From: Flavilitoribacter nigricans DSM 23189 = NBRC 102662 | Lineage (GTDB): Bacteria > Bacteroidota > Bacteroidia > Chitinophagales > Saprospiraceae | Reading direction: 5' to 3' | NCBI RefSeq assembly: GCF_002646595.1 | Contig: NZ_PDUD01000039.1 | Span: 62,001-126,000, forward strand | DNA: 64,000 bases | The notes under the pieces: model-generated | Databases searched by the model: none | Told to the model about the DNA's origin: nothing | Seen by the model: only the letters and a program-made list of their open reading frames with translations | Shown here: positions 1 to 8,425 of the stretch, piece by piece | Numbering within the stretch: position 1 is the stretch's first letter | How the letters are laid out: every line of letters begins with the position of its first letter | Position numbers and translations under genes: made by a program

Positions 1-89
1 CCATTCTGTTGATGCTGGATCTCAGCGAGCAGTCCAAGCGGTGGCAGAGAGAAACAGTCGATAATTTTCACGGAATTGGGCTGTATCAT
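1..89 (-). CDS. Partial unknown gene running off the left edge
   Basis: An ATG at 89 opens a minus-strand frame that stays open for 29 codons to the window edge. It begins two bases after the TGA of the upstream hydrolase gene, which suggests translational coupling in one operon. The visible peptide starts MIQPNSVKIIDCFSLPP and has no recognisable family, signal peptide or membrane segment. The rest lies outside the window, so neither length nor function can be given. It could be a chance open frame, but the tight spacing favours a real gene. Confidence 0.5.
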   Translation of the reverse strand, partial: MIQPNSVKIIDCFSLPPLGLLAEIQHQQN

Positions 90-91
90 TT

Positions 92-637
92 TCAAAGCGT
101 TTTAATATCCGCCGCTACCAGCGACAGATCCTCATTAAACTGGTGTCCGCCACGCGCTAATTCCCGGACGGTCGCCCGGGGTAATCGTTGGCGGTAGCGC
201 AGCAGGTGATCATAAGGGATCTCCGCATCGTCACGACAGTAATAGAGGAATACGGGTACTTGCTCCGGTAGTTTATCAGCGAAATCCTCCTGCAGTTTGA
301 GCGCCTGCTTCCAGTCTTCCTTACCGGACCAAAAAGGGGTAGCCAGCAGAAAGATCCCGGTGATCTCCTGATCCACTTCACTTTCGGAAAGGTATTTCAG
401 CAACATGGAAGCTCCCAGCGAGTGCGCTACCAGGATAATCCGGCCTTGCAGCCGGGACAATGCCCGGCCAATCTGATTTTTTCGGCCAAAATCGGGAGCG
501 GATTCATTCGGGAGCAACGGATAATGCACCCGGTAGGAAGCTCCCAGCGCTTCCCGTAAGGAATGGACCAGTTTTGCATCGGCTTCGTGGTCCGCGCTAC
601 CGCCACCGCCCTGTATAAAAAGTATTTCCCGGTTCAT
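92..637 (-). CDS. Small alpha/beta hydrolase (RBBP9/YdeN-like)
   Basis: A 181-residue single-domain hydrolase without signal peptide, so probably cytoplasmic. The nucleophile elbow is AHSLG with Ser73; Asp135 or Asp136 (CRDDAEIP) and His165 (GGHQF) complete a catalytic triad in the right order. Length and the N-terminal FIQGGGG strand fit the RBBP9/YdeN serine-hydrolase group, whose substrates are mostly unknown. It follows the amidohydrolase gene by 12 bases and precedes another gene by 2 bases, so the three are probably co-transcribed. The AHSLG in place of GHSLG is a mild departure from the family. Confidence 0.8.
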   Translation of the reverse strand: MNREILFIQGGGGSADHEADAKLVHSLREALGASYRVHYPLLPNESAPDFGRKNQIGRALSRLQGRIILVAHSLGASMLLKYLSESEVDQEITGIFLLATPFWSGKEDWKQALKLQEDFADKLPEQVPVFLYYCRDDAEIPYDHLLRYRQRLPRATVRELARGGHQFNEDLSLVAADIKTL

Positions 638-649
638 GTACGAAACTGA

Positions 650-2032
650 TTATTGGTTCAATTCCCGCCCTCCTTTAATGACCAGCTTATTTGAGAGAAA
701 ATGCTGGTAGTCCAGGAATGGGCTTCTTTCGAAGATAACGATGTCGGCCTTTTTACCCACGGCAATTTGTCCGTAGTATTGATCGAGTCCCATCGCCGTG
801 GCTCCGTTAAAGGTGGCGATCTGCAGGATCTCCTCCACCGAAAAACCGTGCTCGTACAGTAGCAGGAATTCCGAGAGGATCGCCTCGCCACCCCGCCGAC
901 AGTCCGTGCCGATCCGCAGTCGGACGCCTTTATCGTGGGCGTTTCTCAAGGTTTTCATCAGCACCTGGAAGGCCTGCTTCAACTTCCTTTTATGGGTATC
1001 CGTGTAGTTCGGAAGACTGAGCACCTGCTGATCATCATCGCCAAATGAGCTGAAAAAATAAGTCTCTCCGGCTACTGCTCCCATTTGGTGGATGGTAGTG
1101 CTGAGGCTGGCCTGGTTTTTGGCCATTTCATCCAATAGGCTATTCATGCGAGCTCTGAATTCCGGATCCTCATCGATCAATTCGAAGTAAAATATCATGA
1201 CGGCTACCCACTCATCTATCGTTTCAATTCCGGCCAGGTCATATTTTCGATTCAGCATCCCCATCTGGTCCCGGAAATGTATGACGTTGGTTGCCAGGGA
1301 TAGGATGTGTTCAAAATTCTTTACCCCTAAGGCCATCGCTTCCGGGATCGTAACCCCGCCCCGGTCGATGTGGCCGCTGATGATCATGTTTTGACGCTGG
1401 GCCTCCCTGACCACCGCACTAAATTCCGGTTCGTCCAGATAAGAGTACAATTTGACACGCTTGATACCGATCTCAGCGTATTCACGCACCTTTTCCCGGG
1501 CTTCTTCCGGATTGACAACCTCTTCGTGCGTAAAGGGCGTGGGCCGGTCCAGGTCCGAGATCAACGCACCTCCGGAAATGTAAATATTGGGATAGTCCGG
1601 ATCGGGCTGTTGCTCCCATTCGATGGAGCTTCTGATCCATTTCGGGGGCTGGCCCATTTCCACAACGGTCGTCGTCCCGTACGGAAGATAGGTATCCCGC
1701 ATGATCTGGCGGTGAATATCTCCGAGTGCATCCAGGTCATTGTAGGCATCACCCAGAACGTGACTGAGATGAACGTGGGTATCGATAAAGCCGGGTACTG
1801 CCAGGCGCCCGTTCCCATCGATTACCCGCTGTGCCTTTATCTCGTCGGAGGCGTCCACCATGCCGGCAATGGTATCCGCATTGATCAGGATTGTTTTCGC
1901 TTTCAGAACCGTCCGCTGCTGACTGTCAAATAAGTCGACATTCCGGATGGCCAGGTCGTAAAGTACCTGCTTTTGCTGGCCGCAGGCAGAGAGGGTGATC
2001 AGAGCGCATAGCGCGATAATTAAAGGTTTCAT
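650..2032 (-). CDS. Amidohydrolase-family lipoprotein
   Basis: A 460-residue enzyme with a lipoprotein signal (lipobox LSAC, lipidated Cys17), so anchored in the envelope. The metal-binding motif GFIDTHVH (81-88), a candidate bridging lysine (Lys194 in RVKLY), His221 and His242, and the GTD motif with Asp377 place it in the amidohydrolase superfamily near the imidazolonepropionase/dipeptidase-like branch. Such enzymes hydrolyse amide or cyclic amide bonds; the substrate cannot be told here. It lies 54 bases downstream of an unknown gene and 12 bases upstream of the small hydrolase. A second envelope amidohydrolase lies at 21015-22547. Confidence 0.85.
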   Translation of the reverse strand: MKPLIIALCALITLSACGQQKQVLYDLAIRNVDLFDSQQRTVLKAKTILINADTIAGMVDASDEIKAQRVIDGNGRLAVPGFIDTHVHLSHVLGDAYNDLDALGDIHRQIMRDTYLPYGTTTVVEMGQPPKWIRSSIEWEQQPDPDYPNIYISGGALISDLDRPTPFTHEEVVNPEEAREKVREYAEIGIKRVKLYSYLDEPEFSAVVREAQRQNMIISGHIDRGGVTIPEAMALGVKNFEHILSLATNVIHFRDQMGMLNRKYDLAGIETIDEWVAVMIFYFELIDEDPEFRARMNSLLDEMAKNQASLSTTIHQMGAVAGETYFFSSFGDDDQQVLSLPNYTDTHKRKLKQAFQVLMKTLRNAHDKGVRLRIGTDCRRGGEAILSEFLLLYEHGFSVEEILQIATFNGATAMGLDQYYGQIAVGKKADIVIFERSPFLDYQHFLSNKLVIKGGRELNQ

Positions 2033-2086
2033 CGTCGGTGATTTTTGGCAGGATCAGGCTACGGGTGGTCCGGGAATGCAAAACGT

Positions 2087-2641
2087 TTACGAAACCAGTC
2101 CTTTGCTGCTGATCTTCCAGGTATTGGTATCCAGTTCCATCATTAGTTGTTGCTTCCCATCCGGGAATGCATCACAGGTAAAAGCAAGCCGATCTCCGTT
2201 CCATCCGGTAAATTTGATGTTCTCAATTTCGAGCGGCGTATCTATGACCGTTTTATCGGCAAGTCCGTCATTCATTTTTTCAACCTGATAGTCGTCCGCA
2301 AATATGAACGCTCCGGAAGGAGCCACCGCGAGTTCCCGGTAGGGCGGTTGCCACTCAAATTCCAGGAACGGCGACTTTTCCTCTAGTTTCCGAATATATT
2401 CCAATGAATTGCTTAAACGAAAAACGTAATCCGAGGTCAGCACGATGGTCTCCTTTAAGGGAACCGAGCAGGCTGTCCGCCCGGGAGCACCTCTGAAATG
2501 CCCTACCCATTCCCGGCCGTCCGCATTGGTGAATTTCACCCAGCTCCAGCCCGGGGAGTTCCAGACGTTTGGATTATCGAAGATCCGCTCCGGGTATTTT
2601 CCCGATTCGGGTTGGCTGATGATATCCGCTCTAACGATCAT
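2087..2641 (-). CDS. Hypothetical protein, first gene of an amidohydrolase operon
   Basis: A 184-residue protein that I do not recognise. It has no signal peptide or membrane segment. It is rich in aromatic residues and short beta-strand-like stretches (GWSWVKF, EFEWQPPY), and its C-terminus alternates polar and hydrophobic residues, which suggests an all-beta fold. It ends 54 bases before the amidohydrolase start on the same strand and is probably its operon leader. Upstream lies a 500-base gene-free stretch containing a repeat element, so the operon promoter should lie between about 2645 and 2830. Confidence 0.6.
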   Translation of the reverse strand: MIVRADIISQPESGKYPERIFDNPNVWNSPGWSWVKFTNADGREWVGHFRGAPGRTACSVPLKETIVLTSDYVFRLSNSLEYIRKLEEKSPFLEFEWQPPYRELAVAPSGAFIFADDYQVEKMNDGLADKTVIDTPLEIENIKFTGWNGDRLAFTCDAFPDGKQQLMMELDTNTWKISSKGLVS

Positions 2642-2829
2642 TTTGAATCTGTACTGGGGTTATTAGATTTGCAGTTCGGAACTGTGCGGGAAAAATTCAG
2701 CGGCACAATTTCGACCGGTGAGCTGACACACATTCCGTTTTGCATTGATCTTTACCCATAACGCAAAGCGTTACAGAAAAATTCATTCCTTAACAGTTAC
2801 GTTTCGATTTGTATCTGAAACATGAATCC

Positions 2830-3029
2830 TGCGAATCAGGGGTTAAACTTGGAATCAATGTGCCTTTAGGCACAAAATGTAGGTAGCAAAATGACCATTT
2901 CCCGGCTTAGCGTGCCGTAGGTACGCCATGTAAAACCATATTGCGTACCTACGGCACGCTGAACCTCCCGAATTATTGGACGGGCTACCTATATCTCGTC
3001 CCTACGGGACTTTTAACTCCTGATTCGCA
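2830..3029. repeat. Dispersed palindromic element, copy A (about 200 bp)
   Basis: This fills most of the gene-free stretch 2642-3150. The ends are near-perfect 17-bp inverted repeats (2830-2846 and 3013-3029, one mismatch, starting TGCGAATCAGG). Inside are a perfect 18-bp inverted pair, AGCGTGCCGTAGGTACGC (2909-2926) and its complement (2943-2960), and two small hairpins (2860-2873 and 2998-3010). A shorter, diverged copy lies in the opposite orientation at 24064-24224. It has no open frame. The structure fits a non-autonomous REP/BIME or MITE-like element mobilised in trans. TGAAT occurs just outside both ends but is not convincing as a target duplication. Confidence 0.8.
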
Positions 3030-3150
3030 TGAATATCACCCCAAATTTTATAAAAGGCGGTGTATGCCCTCAGAGAGGTCATTTTTGAGCCCTGAAAAAA
3101 TTTAGGATGAACTCATGCTTCCGGTCACTGATCCCAAACGGGCTATTCCG

Positions 3151-5274
3151 CTATTGCAAATGCGCCTTACCCGCAATCAGTTCCTCGTACTCCGGCAGGG
3201 TTTGCTTTGCCCGGTGGCGGATAAAATGCCGCAGCGCTTCCAGTTGTTCGTCCGTGATCTCCGGGAATGCGGGCATGCCGTTCAGGTTCAACGATCCGTC
3301 CCGCACCACCGAAGCGAACGTTTCCTGATTCAGGGGTACGGATGAAGCCCGGAGATCCGGGGCCATGCCTCCCGCGTACATATCACTTCCATGACAGTTG
3401 AAACACTTCCAGTATTCCGTAGCTCCCTGCAGCGCTTTTGCCTCCTCGATGACAAATTCGGCATCCACGATCGGCTTCGGGAAATAAGGCGGAGCCAAAG
3501 CGGGTACCTCCGCCGTACCGTCTAGGGAAAACGCCAGCAATCGCCGGGTATGCTGCCGGTAAGCCCATCCCAGTTTGTAGGCCTCCCAGCCTCCCCGGGC
3601 GTATCCCCCACCAAAACCGACCAGCAATACCAGGTATTGTTTGCCGTTGAGTTGATAGGTAATGGGAGGAGCGGAGATCCCCAATCCGACGTCGAACGTC
3701 CAGCGGGTCTCCCCCGTGCGGGCGTCGTAGGCCAGCAATTTGCCGTCCGATCTGCCCTGAAACACAAGATTGCCGGCCGTAGTCAGGGTGCCGGCATTCC
3801 AGAAATGGTCCTGCGGGACCGACCAGGCCAGTTTTTGCCGTACCGGATCCCAGGCCTGTAAAGAAGCGGGATAATCGCGCGGTTGACGATCCGGAGCGAG
3901 CATATTCACCCCTATCCCGCCCGAAAATTCCACGGCCTGCCAGGATGCGAGATCAAAGCTCTCGTCCGAAAATTTAACCGACTGGTGTAAGGTCGGGATG
4001 TAGGCCAAACCGGTCTGCGGATTGTAGGACATCGCGTGCCAAGTATGGGCTCCCCAGGGATTCGGTGCAATGTCGACCGGACCGTTCTCGTAGCGGGCAT
4101 TTGGTGCTTCTACCGGCTTCCCGGTATTGGTATCGATATGTGTAGCCCAATTGACATCGGCAAAGGGTTCCGCCGAAATGAGTTTGCCCGTTTCCCGGTT
4201 GATGACGTAAAAGAAGCCGTTCTTGGGTGCATGCAGTATGGCCTTGATGGGTTCTCCGTCGATCGTCAGATCGGCCAGAACGATATCCATATTGGAATTG
4301 TAATCCCAGGTTTCGCCGGGCGTGGTCTGGTAGTGCCAGAGGTATTCGCCGGTATGCGGATTGAGGGCAACGATCGAGCACAAAAAGAGGTTGTCACCAC
4401 CTTCCGGGCTTCGTATCTTTCGGTTCCAGGGCGAGCCGTTACCCGTGCCGATGTACAGTACATCCAGTTCTTCATCGTAGGTAAAGCCGTGCCAGGCGTT
4501 GCCGCCGCCACCGTGTTTCCACCATTCGCCGGTCCAGGTTTTTGCGGCCATTTGCATAGCTTTGTTTTCAAAGCCTTTGGCCGGATCGCCCGGAACGATG
4601 TAAAACTTCCAGGCTTCCTCGCCGGTTTCCGCATCGTAGGCCGTGACAAAACCCCGGGTCGGACCGTTTTCCGTGCCGCCGTTTCCGATCAGTACTTTCC
4701 CGGCAAAAGCTTTCGGCGCTCCGGTGATGTACAGCGATCGCTGCGGATCGAAAGTAACTGCGGTCCAGATCTCGGCGCCGGTTTCCGCATCGATAGCGAT
4801 CAAGCGGCCATCCCAGGTAGCCGCAAATACTTTTCCGTTATAGAACGTCAGGCCCCGATTGTGGACCCACCCGATCTGGCGTTTCTTACTGATGGCCTTG
4901 CCTACTTCCGGGTCGTACTCCCAGATGAGTTCGCCGCTGGTCGCGTTGACAGCCCGGACGACATTCATGGTACCCGTAAAGTACAGGACCCCGTCTACCA
5001 CCAAGGGAGTGGATACCAGGCCCACGTCCCGGGGCAGGTCCAGGTACCAGTCTACCTGGAGTTTCGATACGTTGTCGGTGTTGATATCCGCTAAGGGACT
5101 GAATCGTTGTTCGCTGTGCGTTCGTCCGTAGGCCAGCCAGTCGGAGGTATTGCTTTCATCGGCGATCGCCAGATCATCGATGGAACGTGGCTGAACCGGA
5201 ACGTCATTATCACAAGATGAGATCGAAAAAAGTAGCAGAAGTGCCAGCAGGTGCTGAATGGGTTTGGTATTCAT
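3151..5274 (-). CDS. PQQ-dependent alcohol dehydrogenase with cytochrome c domain (lipoprotein)
   Basis: A 707-residue quinohaemoprotein. A lipobox (ISSC, Cys21) anchors it in the envelope. An eight-bladed PQQ propeller follows, with repeated tryptophan-docking segments such as GELIWEYDP and GETRWTFDVG and the PGETWDYN segment carrying the expected catalytic aspartate. The C-terminus is a cytochrome c with CFNCH (624-628) and a likely axial Met667. The layout matches type II quinohaemoprotein dehydrogenases, which oxidise alcohols in the periplasm and pass electrons to the haem. The vicinal Cys-Cys pair usual near the first GW motif is absent here (GWVHNRGL), which could alter semiquinone handling or substrate range. 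It has a 206-base leader and no close partner genes. Confidence 0.88.
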   Translation of the reverse strand: MNTKPIQHLLALLLLFSISSCDNDVPVQPRSIDDLAIADESNTSDWLAYGRTHSEQRFSPLADINTDNVSKLQVDWYLDLPRDVGLVSTPLVVDGVLYFTGTMNVVRAVNATSGELIWEYDPEVGKAISKKRQIGWVHNRGLTFYNGKVFAATWDGRLIAIDAETGAEIWTAVTFDPQRSLYITGAPKAFAGKVLIGNGGTENGPTRGFVTAYDAETGEEAWKFYIVPGDPAKGFENKAMQMAAKTWTGEWWKHGGGGNAWHGFTYDEELDVLYIGTGNGSPWNRKIRSPEGGDNLFLCSIVALNPHTGEYLWHYQTTPGETWDYNSNMDIVLADLTIDGEPIKAILHAPKNGFFYVINRETGKLISAEPFADVNWATHIDTNTGKPVEAPNARYENGPVDIAPNPWGAHTWHAMSYNPQTGLAYIPTLHQSVKFSDESFDLASWQAVEFSGGIGVNMLAPDRQPRDYPASLQAWDPVRQKLAWSVPQDHFWNAGTLTTAGNLVFQGRSDGKLLAYDARTGETRWTFDVGLGISAPPITYQLNGKQYLVLLVGFGGGYARGGWEAYKLGWAYRQHTRRLLAFSLDGTAEVPALAPPYFPKPIVDAEFVIEEAKALQGATEYWKCFNCHGSDMYAGGMAPDLRASSVPLNQETFASVVRDGSLNLNGMPAFPEITDEQLEALRHFIRHRAKQTLPEYEELIAGKAHLQ

Positions 5275-5480
5275 TTGTATAGGTTTAGTAAAAAACTGAA
5301 TGATGTTGATTTGCTGATCATCAGGCCGGACGGCCCTTGGGAGCGCATTCAGAAATTGGGGATTTTAAGGGCGTTTGTTCCTATACAGATTCTAAATATA
5401 ATAAAAAAGACGGTTTCACCGGCAAAATTCCCCCGATCAGCCCTTCCGCGGGATCTCGGTAAGAAAGTGGGGCGCACGTT

Positions 5481-6539
5481 CTAATTTTCTTTTACAAAGG
5501 CGATCACGCTTTCGGCCAGCTGGTCCGGCTCGGTGATCATGGGCAAGTGACCGGACGCTTCCAGGATGATCATTTTCTTTTTATGGACGGGGGTTCCGAT
5601 GTTTCCGTATACCGCTTCGGCTTCAAAAAAGGGGACATTGGTATCGTATCGGCCATTTAGGAGCAGGATCGGCACCCGGATCTCCGCCACCTGCCCACTC
5701 AGCATTTGTTCGTTAAATTCCTGCTGGAAATACCTGCCGTTCTGTCCTTCCGCAATACCGCTTTGGATGGGATTACCCGGTGAGAAAAAGGTATACCTTA
5801 ATAAGCGCAATGCAGCCTTCCCGCTTAATTTAAATCGATTGTACTGCTGCACCTCCGCGAACTTGTCCGTTACCCATTGCACGGTTGCGATACTGTCCAT
5901 TTTACATTTGGCGATATCCGGTGCCTGCCCACAATCGTATCCCGCTTTCATGGCCTCATAATTATCAATTGCGCCATCCTGCACCCATTTGTCCAATAGA
6001 AATTCCGTCAGCTTTTGCTGATTTTCCGCTTGTTGCTTCCGGTCAAATGCCCCCGCAATACTGATGAATCCATCGATATGCTTTTGGTGCTCCGGCTCCA
6101 GTAAATAGTGCAGCCCTAAAGTGCCGCCGTAACTGTAGCCCAGGAGAAATACACGGGCTGTGCTATCTCGGCTTTTAATGGTCCGGACCAGTTTATCCAG
6201 ATCTTCTCCCAACTGCTGCAAATGCAAACTACTGCTATCGTAGACCCCCTGGCAGTTACCCGCTCCTCGCTGATCATAGTAAACCATTTTGTAATGGGGT
6301 TCGATCTGTTTTCTAAATACCGGAAATACGGTGCTGTAGATCAGCCCGTCTCCGGACGGACCGCCGGGCAGCAGGATGATATATTTTTCCGAGGCAGCCT
6401 TACCGCTTACTTTGACGGGCATAATGGCGCCCTTATTTTTCACAAAAAAGAATCGATCGTAACGCTGGCAGGAACTCAACAGCCCCACCATGGCCACCAT
6501 CACAATTAATGAACGTTTAATTAAATTGATAGCCGACAT
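5481..6539 (-). CDS. Lipoprotein alpha/beta hydrolase (proline iminopeptidase-like)
   Basis: A 352-residue hydrolase with a lipoprotein signal (LLSSC, Cys24). The oxyanion segment LLPGGPSG, nucleophile elbow GYSYGG (Ser136), NGRYDTNVP aspartate and SGHLPM histidine give a complete triad. The HGGPG-like motif and the DQRGAGN segment (about 89-95) are typical of the prolyl aminopeptidase branch, so an aminopeptidase or related peptidase role is plausible. Its start overlaps the end of the upstream gene by 23 bases, implying co-translation. Exact substrate is unknown. Confidence 0.82.
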   Translation of the reverse strand: MSAINLIKRSLIVMVAMVGLLSSCQRYDRFFFVKNKGAIMPVKVSGKAASEKYIILLPGGPSGDGLIYSTVFPVFRKQIEPHYKMVYYDQRGAGNCQGVYDSSSLHLQQLGEDLDKLVRTIKSRDSTARVFLLGYSYGGTLGLHYLLEPEHQKHIDGFISIAGAFDRKQQAENQQKLTEFLLDKWVQDGAIDNYEAMKAGYDCGQAPDIAKCKMDSIATVQWVTDKFAEVQQYNRFKLSGKAALRLLRYTFFSPGNPIQSGIAEGQNGRYFQQEFNEQMLSGQVAEIRVPILLLNGRYDTNVPFFEAEAVYGNIGTPVHKKKMIILEASGHLPMITEPDQLAESVIAFVKEN

Positions 6540-7083
6540 CCAGCGCGAAATTTAGGGTGGTTCCGGTATTATAGGGTTTTATATGGAGCAGTGTAGGTTT
6601 TATCATCCAGGTATCCACTTCAATATTTTCTCCTGATCTTTTTCCGAGCCCCAGCGATAGCGTTTTCATAAAATGACCAGTGCCCGCTGCGGACCTGCCG
6701 GTGAAAGGTTTTTCCCGATCAAAATCATATTTCCGACCGGGCACAAACGTTCTTAAATAGCCGATCCCGGCCGTGATCTCTTTGGTCGTTTTCCATACCT
6801 GTTTATCCCTGTACCCCAGTTCAAGGTTCACGCCTACTCCCAATTGATTCCTTCTATGAAAATACACGATTAAACTCGACGAACCTACCAACTGACGCAG
6901 TTTCCGATCCGTTCGGTCGGGATTGAAGGTAGCCAGCGGTTGGTGAATGCCGAACTTTATTCCCGGATGGGTGCCCAGGATCCCGAAGTAGGAAATATTA
7001 AAATACCATTGATGATTAAGTTCCTGAGCCATAACCAGGGTTGGAATGGCGATGAGCAATAGCGTGGCGATCGTACATTTCAT
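6517..7083 (-). CDS. Exported hypothetical protein, possible small beta-barrel
   Basis: A 188-residue protein with a clear Sec signal peptide (MKCTIATLLLIAIPTLVMA, cleavage before Gln20). The mature part alternates aromatic and polar residues in strand-length blocks, with repeated GxG and ending in DVGYQFN. This resembles small outer-membrane barrels of Bacteroidota, though no family is recognised. It overlaps the following hydrolase gene by 23 bases and is the upstream member of that pair. A structural or porin-like role is only an inference. Confidence 0.6.
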   Translation of the reverse strand: MKCTIATLLLIAIPTLVMAQELNHQWYFNISYFGILGTHPGIKFGIHQPLATFNPDRTDRKLRQLVGSSSLIVYFHRRNQLGVGVNLELGYRDKQVWKTTKEITAGIGYLRTFVPGRKYDFDREKPFTGRSAAGTGHFMKTLSLGLGKRSGENIEVDTWMIKPTLLHIKPYNTGTTLNFALDVGYQFN

Positions 7084-7207
7084 TTTTCCAAGGCATTGGC
7101 TGCAAGCCTGTACGTTCGGCCGGACTCACAACGGGATTTAGCTATTCAGTTATTTTTTGGATTTATATAGAGGAAAAATCCAATTATTGACATGCGCCGA
7201 AGACGTT

Positions 7208-7426
7208 CTAAACGGCCTGATCTTTTTGTTTTCTTTTCAATCGCGAAATGATGAAAATAGAGATGGCAATGCCCACAAAACCCAGGATCAGTTCTTTTTC
7301 TGAAAACGCTTCCTTCCAGGTCTTGTCAAAAACCAGCATATTAACAGTACCGGCTAAAATATAACCCGCCAGAAGGCCTGCAGATATTTCCAGATCCTTT
7401 CTTTCCTGCTTTAGTTTATCCGACAT
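7208..7426 (-). CDS. Small two-helix membrane protein
   Basis: A 72-residue protein with a charged N-terminus, a first transmembrane helix around residues 15-33, a short acidic/basic loop, a second helix around 46-61 and a strongly basic tail ending RLKRKQKDQAV. The positive tail suggests both termini are cytoplasmic. No family is recognised. It stands alone, with gaps of about 120 bases downstream and 190 bases upstream, so it likely has its own promoter. Confidence 0.55.
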   Translation of the reverse strand: MSDKLKQERKDLEISAGLLAGYILAGTVNMLVFDKTWKEAFSEKELILGFVGIAISIFIISRLKRKQKDQAV

Positions 7427-7618
7427 TTTTTTGTTTTTGGGTTTAATTTTTAATTAAGAGCGGAGGGTAAAATAATAATTGTAATTCAGTTTATTGATTT
7501 ATTTTCCGCTTTAATTATAGCTTCCTATTTTCAACTGCTTTCCCATTTGCGACCAGCGCATTTTCCGGTAAACAGCCCGTCTCTATACGCGACGCCAAAC
7601 AATTTTATATCAATATAA

Positions 7619-8170
7619 TTATTCCTTCTCCGGTGCATAATATAAAATAATCGCTCCGCCTTTGAATATCTTGGTATTGGTAAGTCTAAAGGTCTTCCGA
7701 TCGATTACGTTCTCAAATAGCGGCCGACCGCTACCTACCACCACCGGGTGGGTACAGATCTGGTATTCATCGATCAGGTTCAGTTCCATCAACTGGAGGA
7801 TCAGACTCCGGCTACCCACTAAAATATCTTTACCCGACTGTTGCTTCAGAGCCAGAACTTCCTCTTCGAGCGGCCGGGTGGCCAGGTGAGCGCTCGCCCA
7901 GTCGATCCTTTGCAGGCTACTGGAAAAAACGATTTTCTGAATGCGGTTCATTTCTACGGCGAAATCGTCCATGGCCGGATCGCCGGAAGGTTTTTCTACC
8001 ATCGGACGCCAGTATTCCATGAGCTCGAAAGTAGTTCGGCCGTAGAGGATGGCATCGGCCTGACTGAGCAAATCCGTGTAGTGTTGGTGCACCTCTGCAT
8101 CCGGCGATAAAGCGTCGTGATCGCTGAACCCGTCCAGGGTCATATTAATGGCTGCTACTATTTTTCTCAT
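7619..8170 (-). CDS. Dihydrofolate reductase family protein (RibD C-terminal type)
   Basis: A 183-residue protein of the DHFR/RibD-C family often annotated YwjB- or YyaP-like. It starts MRKIVAAINMTLDGF, has the GRTTFELM cofactor-loop motif near residue 45, and the DILVGSRSLILQLMELNLIDE helix-strand unit that carries the NADPH-binding glycine. The fold reduces pterin- or pyrimidine-like substrates with NADPH, but these stand-alone members lack a known reaction. It is transcribed alone; the next gene upstream is 255 bases away. Confidence 0.8.
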   Translation of the reverse strand: MRKIVAAINMTLDGFSDHDALSPDAEVHQHYTDLLSQADAILYGRTTFELMEYWRPMVEKPSGDPAMDDFAVEMNRIQKIVFSSSLQRIDWASAHLATRPLEEEVLALKQQSGKDILVGSRSLILQLMELNLIDEYQICTHPVVVGSGRPLFENVIDRKTFRLTNTKIFKGGAIILYYAPEKE

Positions 8171-8212
8171 TGGTTTTCGTTTGCCATCAGGCTTTTATGG
8201 GTGGTTTGATCA

Positions 8213-8279
8213 GCCGTTACCGGCCGGCTTTAATTCATATTTCTTCTGTTATTATGCATTGCTAACGGCCATTATAATT
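8213..8279. repeat. Intergenic inverted repeat
   Basis: GCCGTTACC (8213-8221) and GCTAACGGC (8271-8279) form a 9-bp inverted pair with one mismatch around a 49-base AT-rich spacer. The GTTA...TAAC core looks like the outer ends of the cassette-type palindromes further right, but the inner stem is poor. It lies in the 255-base gap between two minus-strand genes. Function is unknown. Confidence 0.4.
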
Positions 8280-8425
8280 TGGCCACTCCCTGCAAGAATA
8301 TCCCTTATCGTAACGCATAAAACGAAGGCCGAAGTGTTGAGTCTGGACACGTTCTTAATCGGTAATCCCCCCCACGGGAAGTAGCCTAATCCTTATTTTG
8401 TTTGAGCCTCAGGACCTGATCAATT

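Noticed and set aside
2823-3034. TGAAT target-site duplication around element A
   Set aside because: The copies are not directly at the element ends and only five bases long, so chance is likely.
4036-5094. 352-codon plus-strand frame
   Set aside because: Antisense shadow of the PQQ dehydrogenase, caused by its codon bias; no start context or family.
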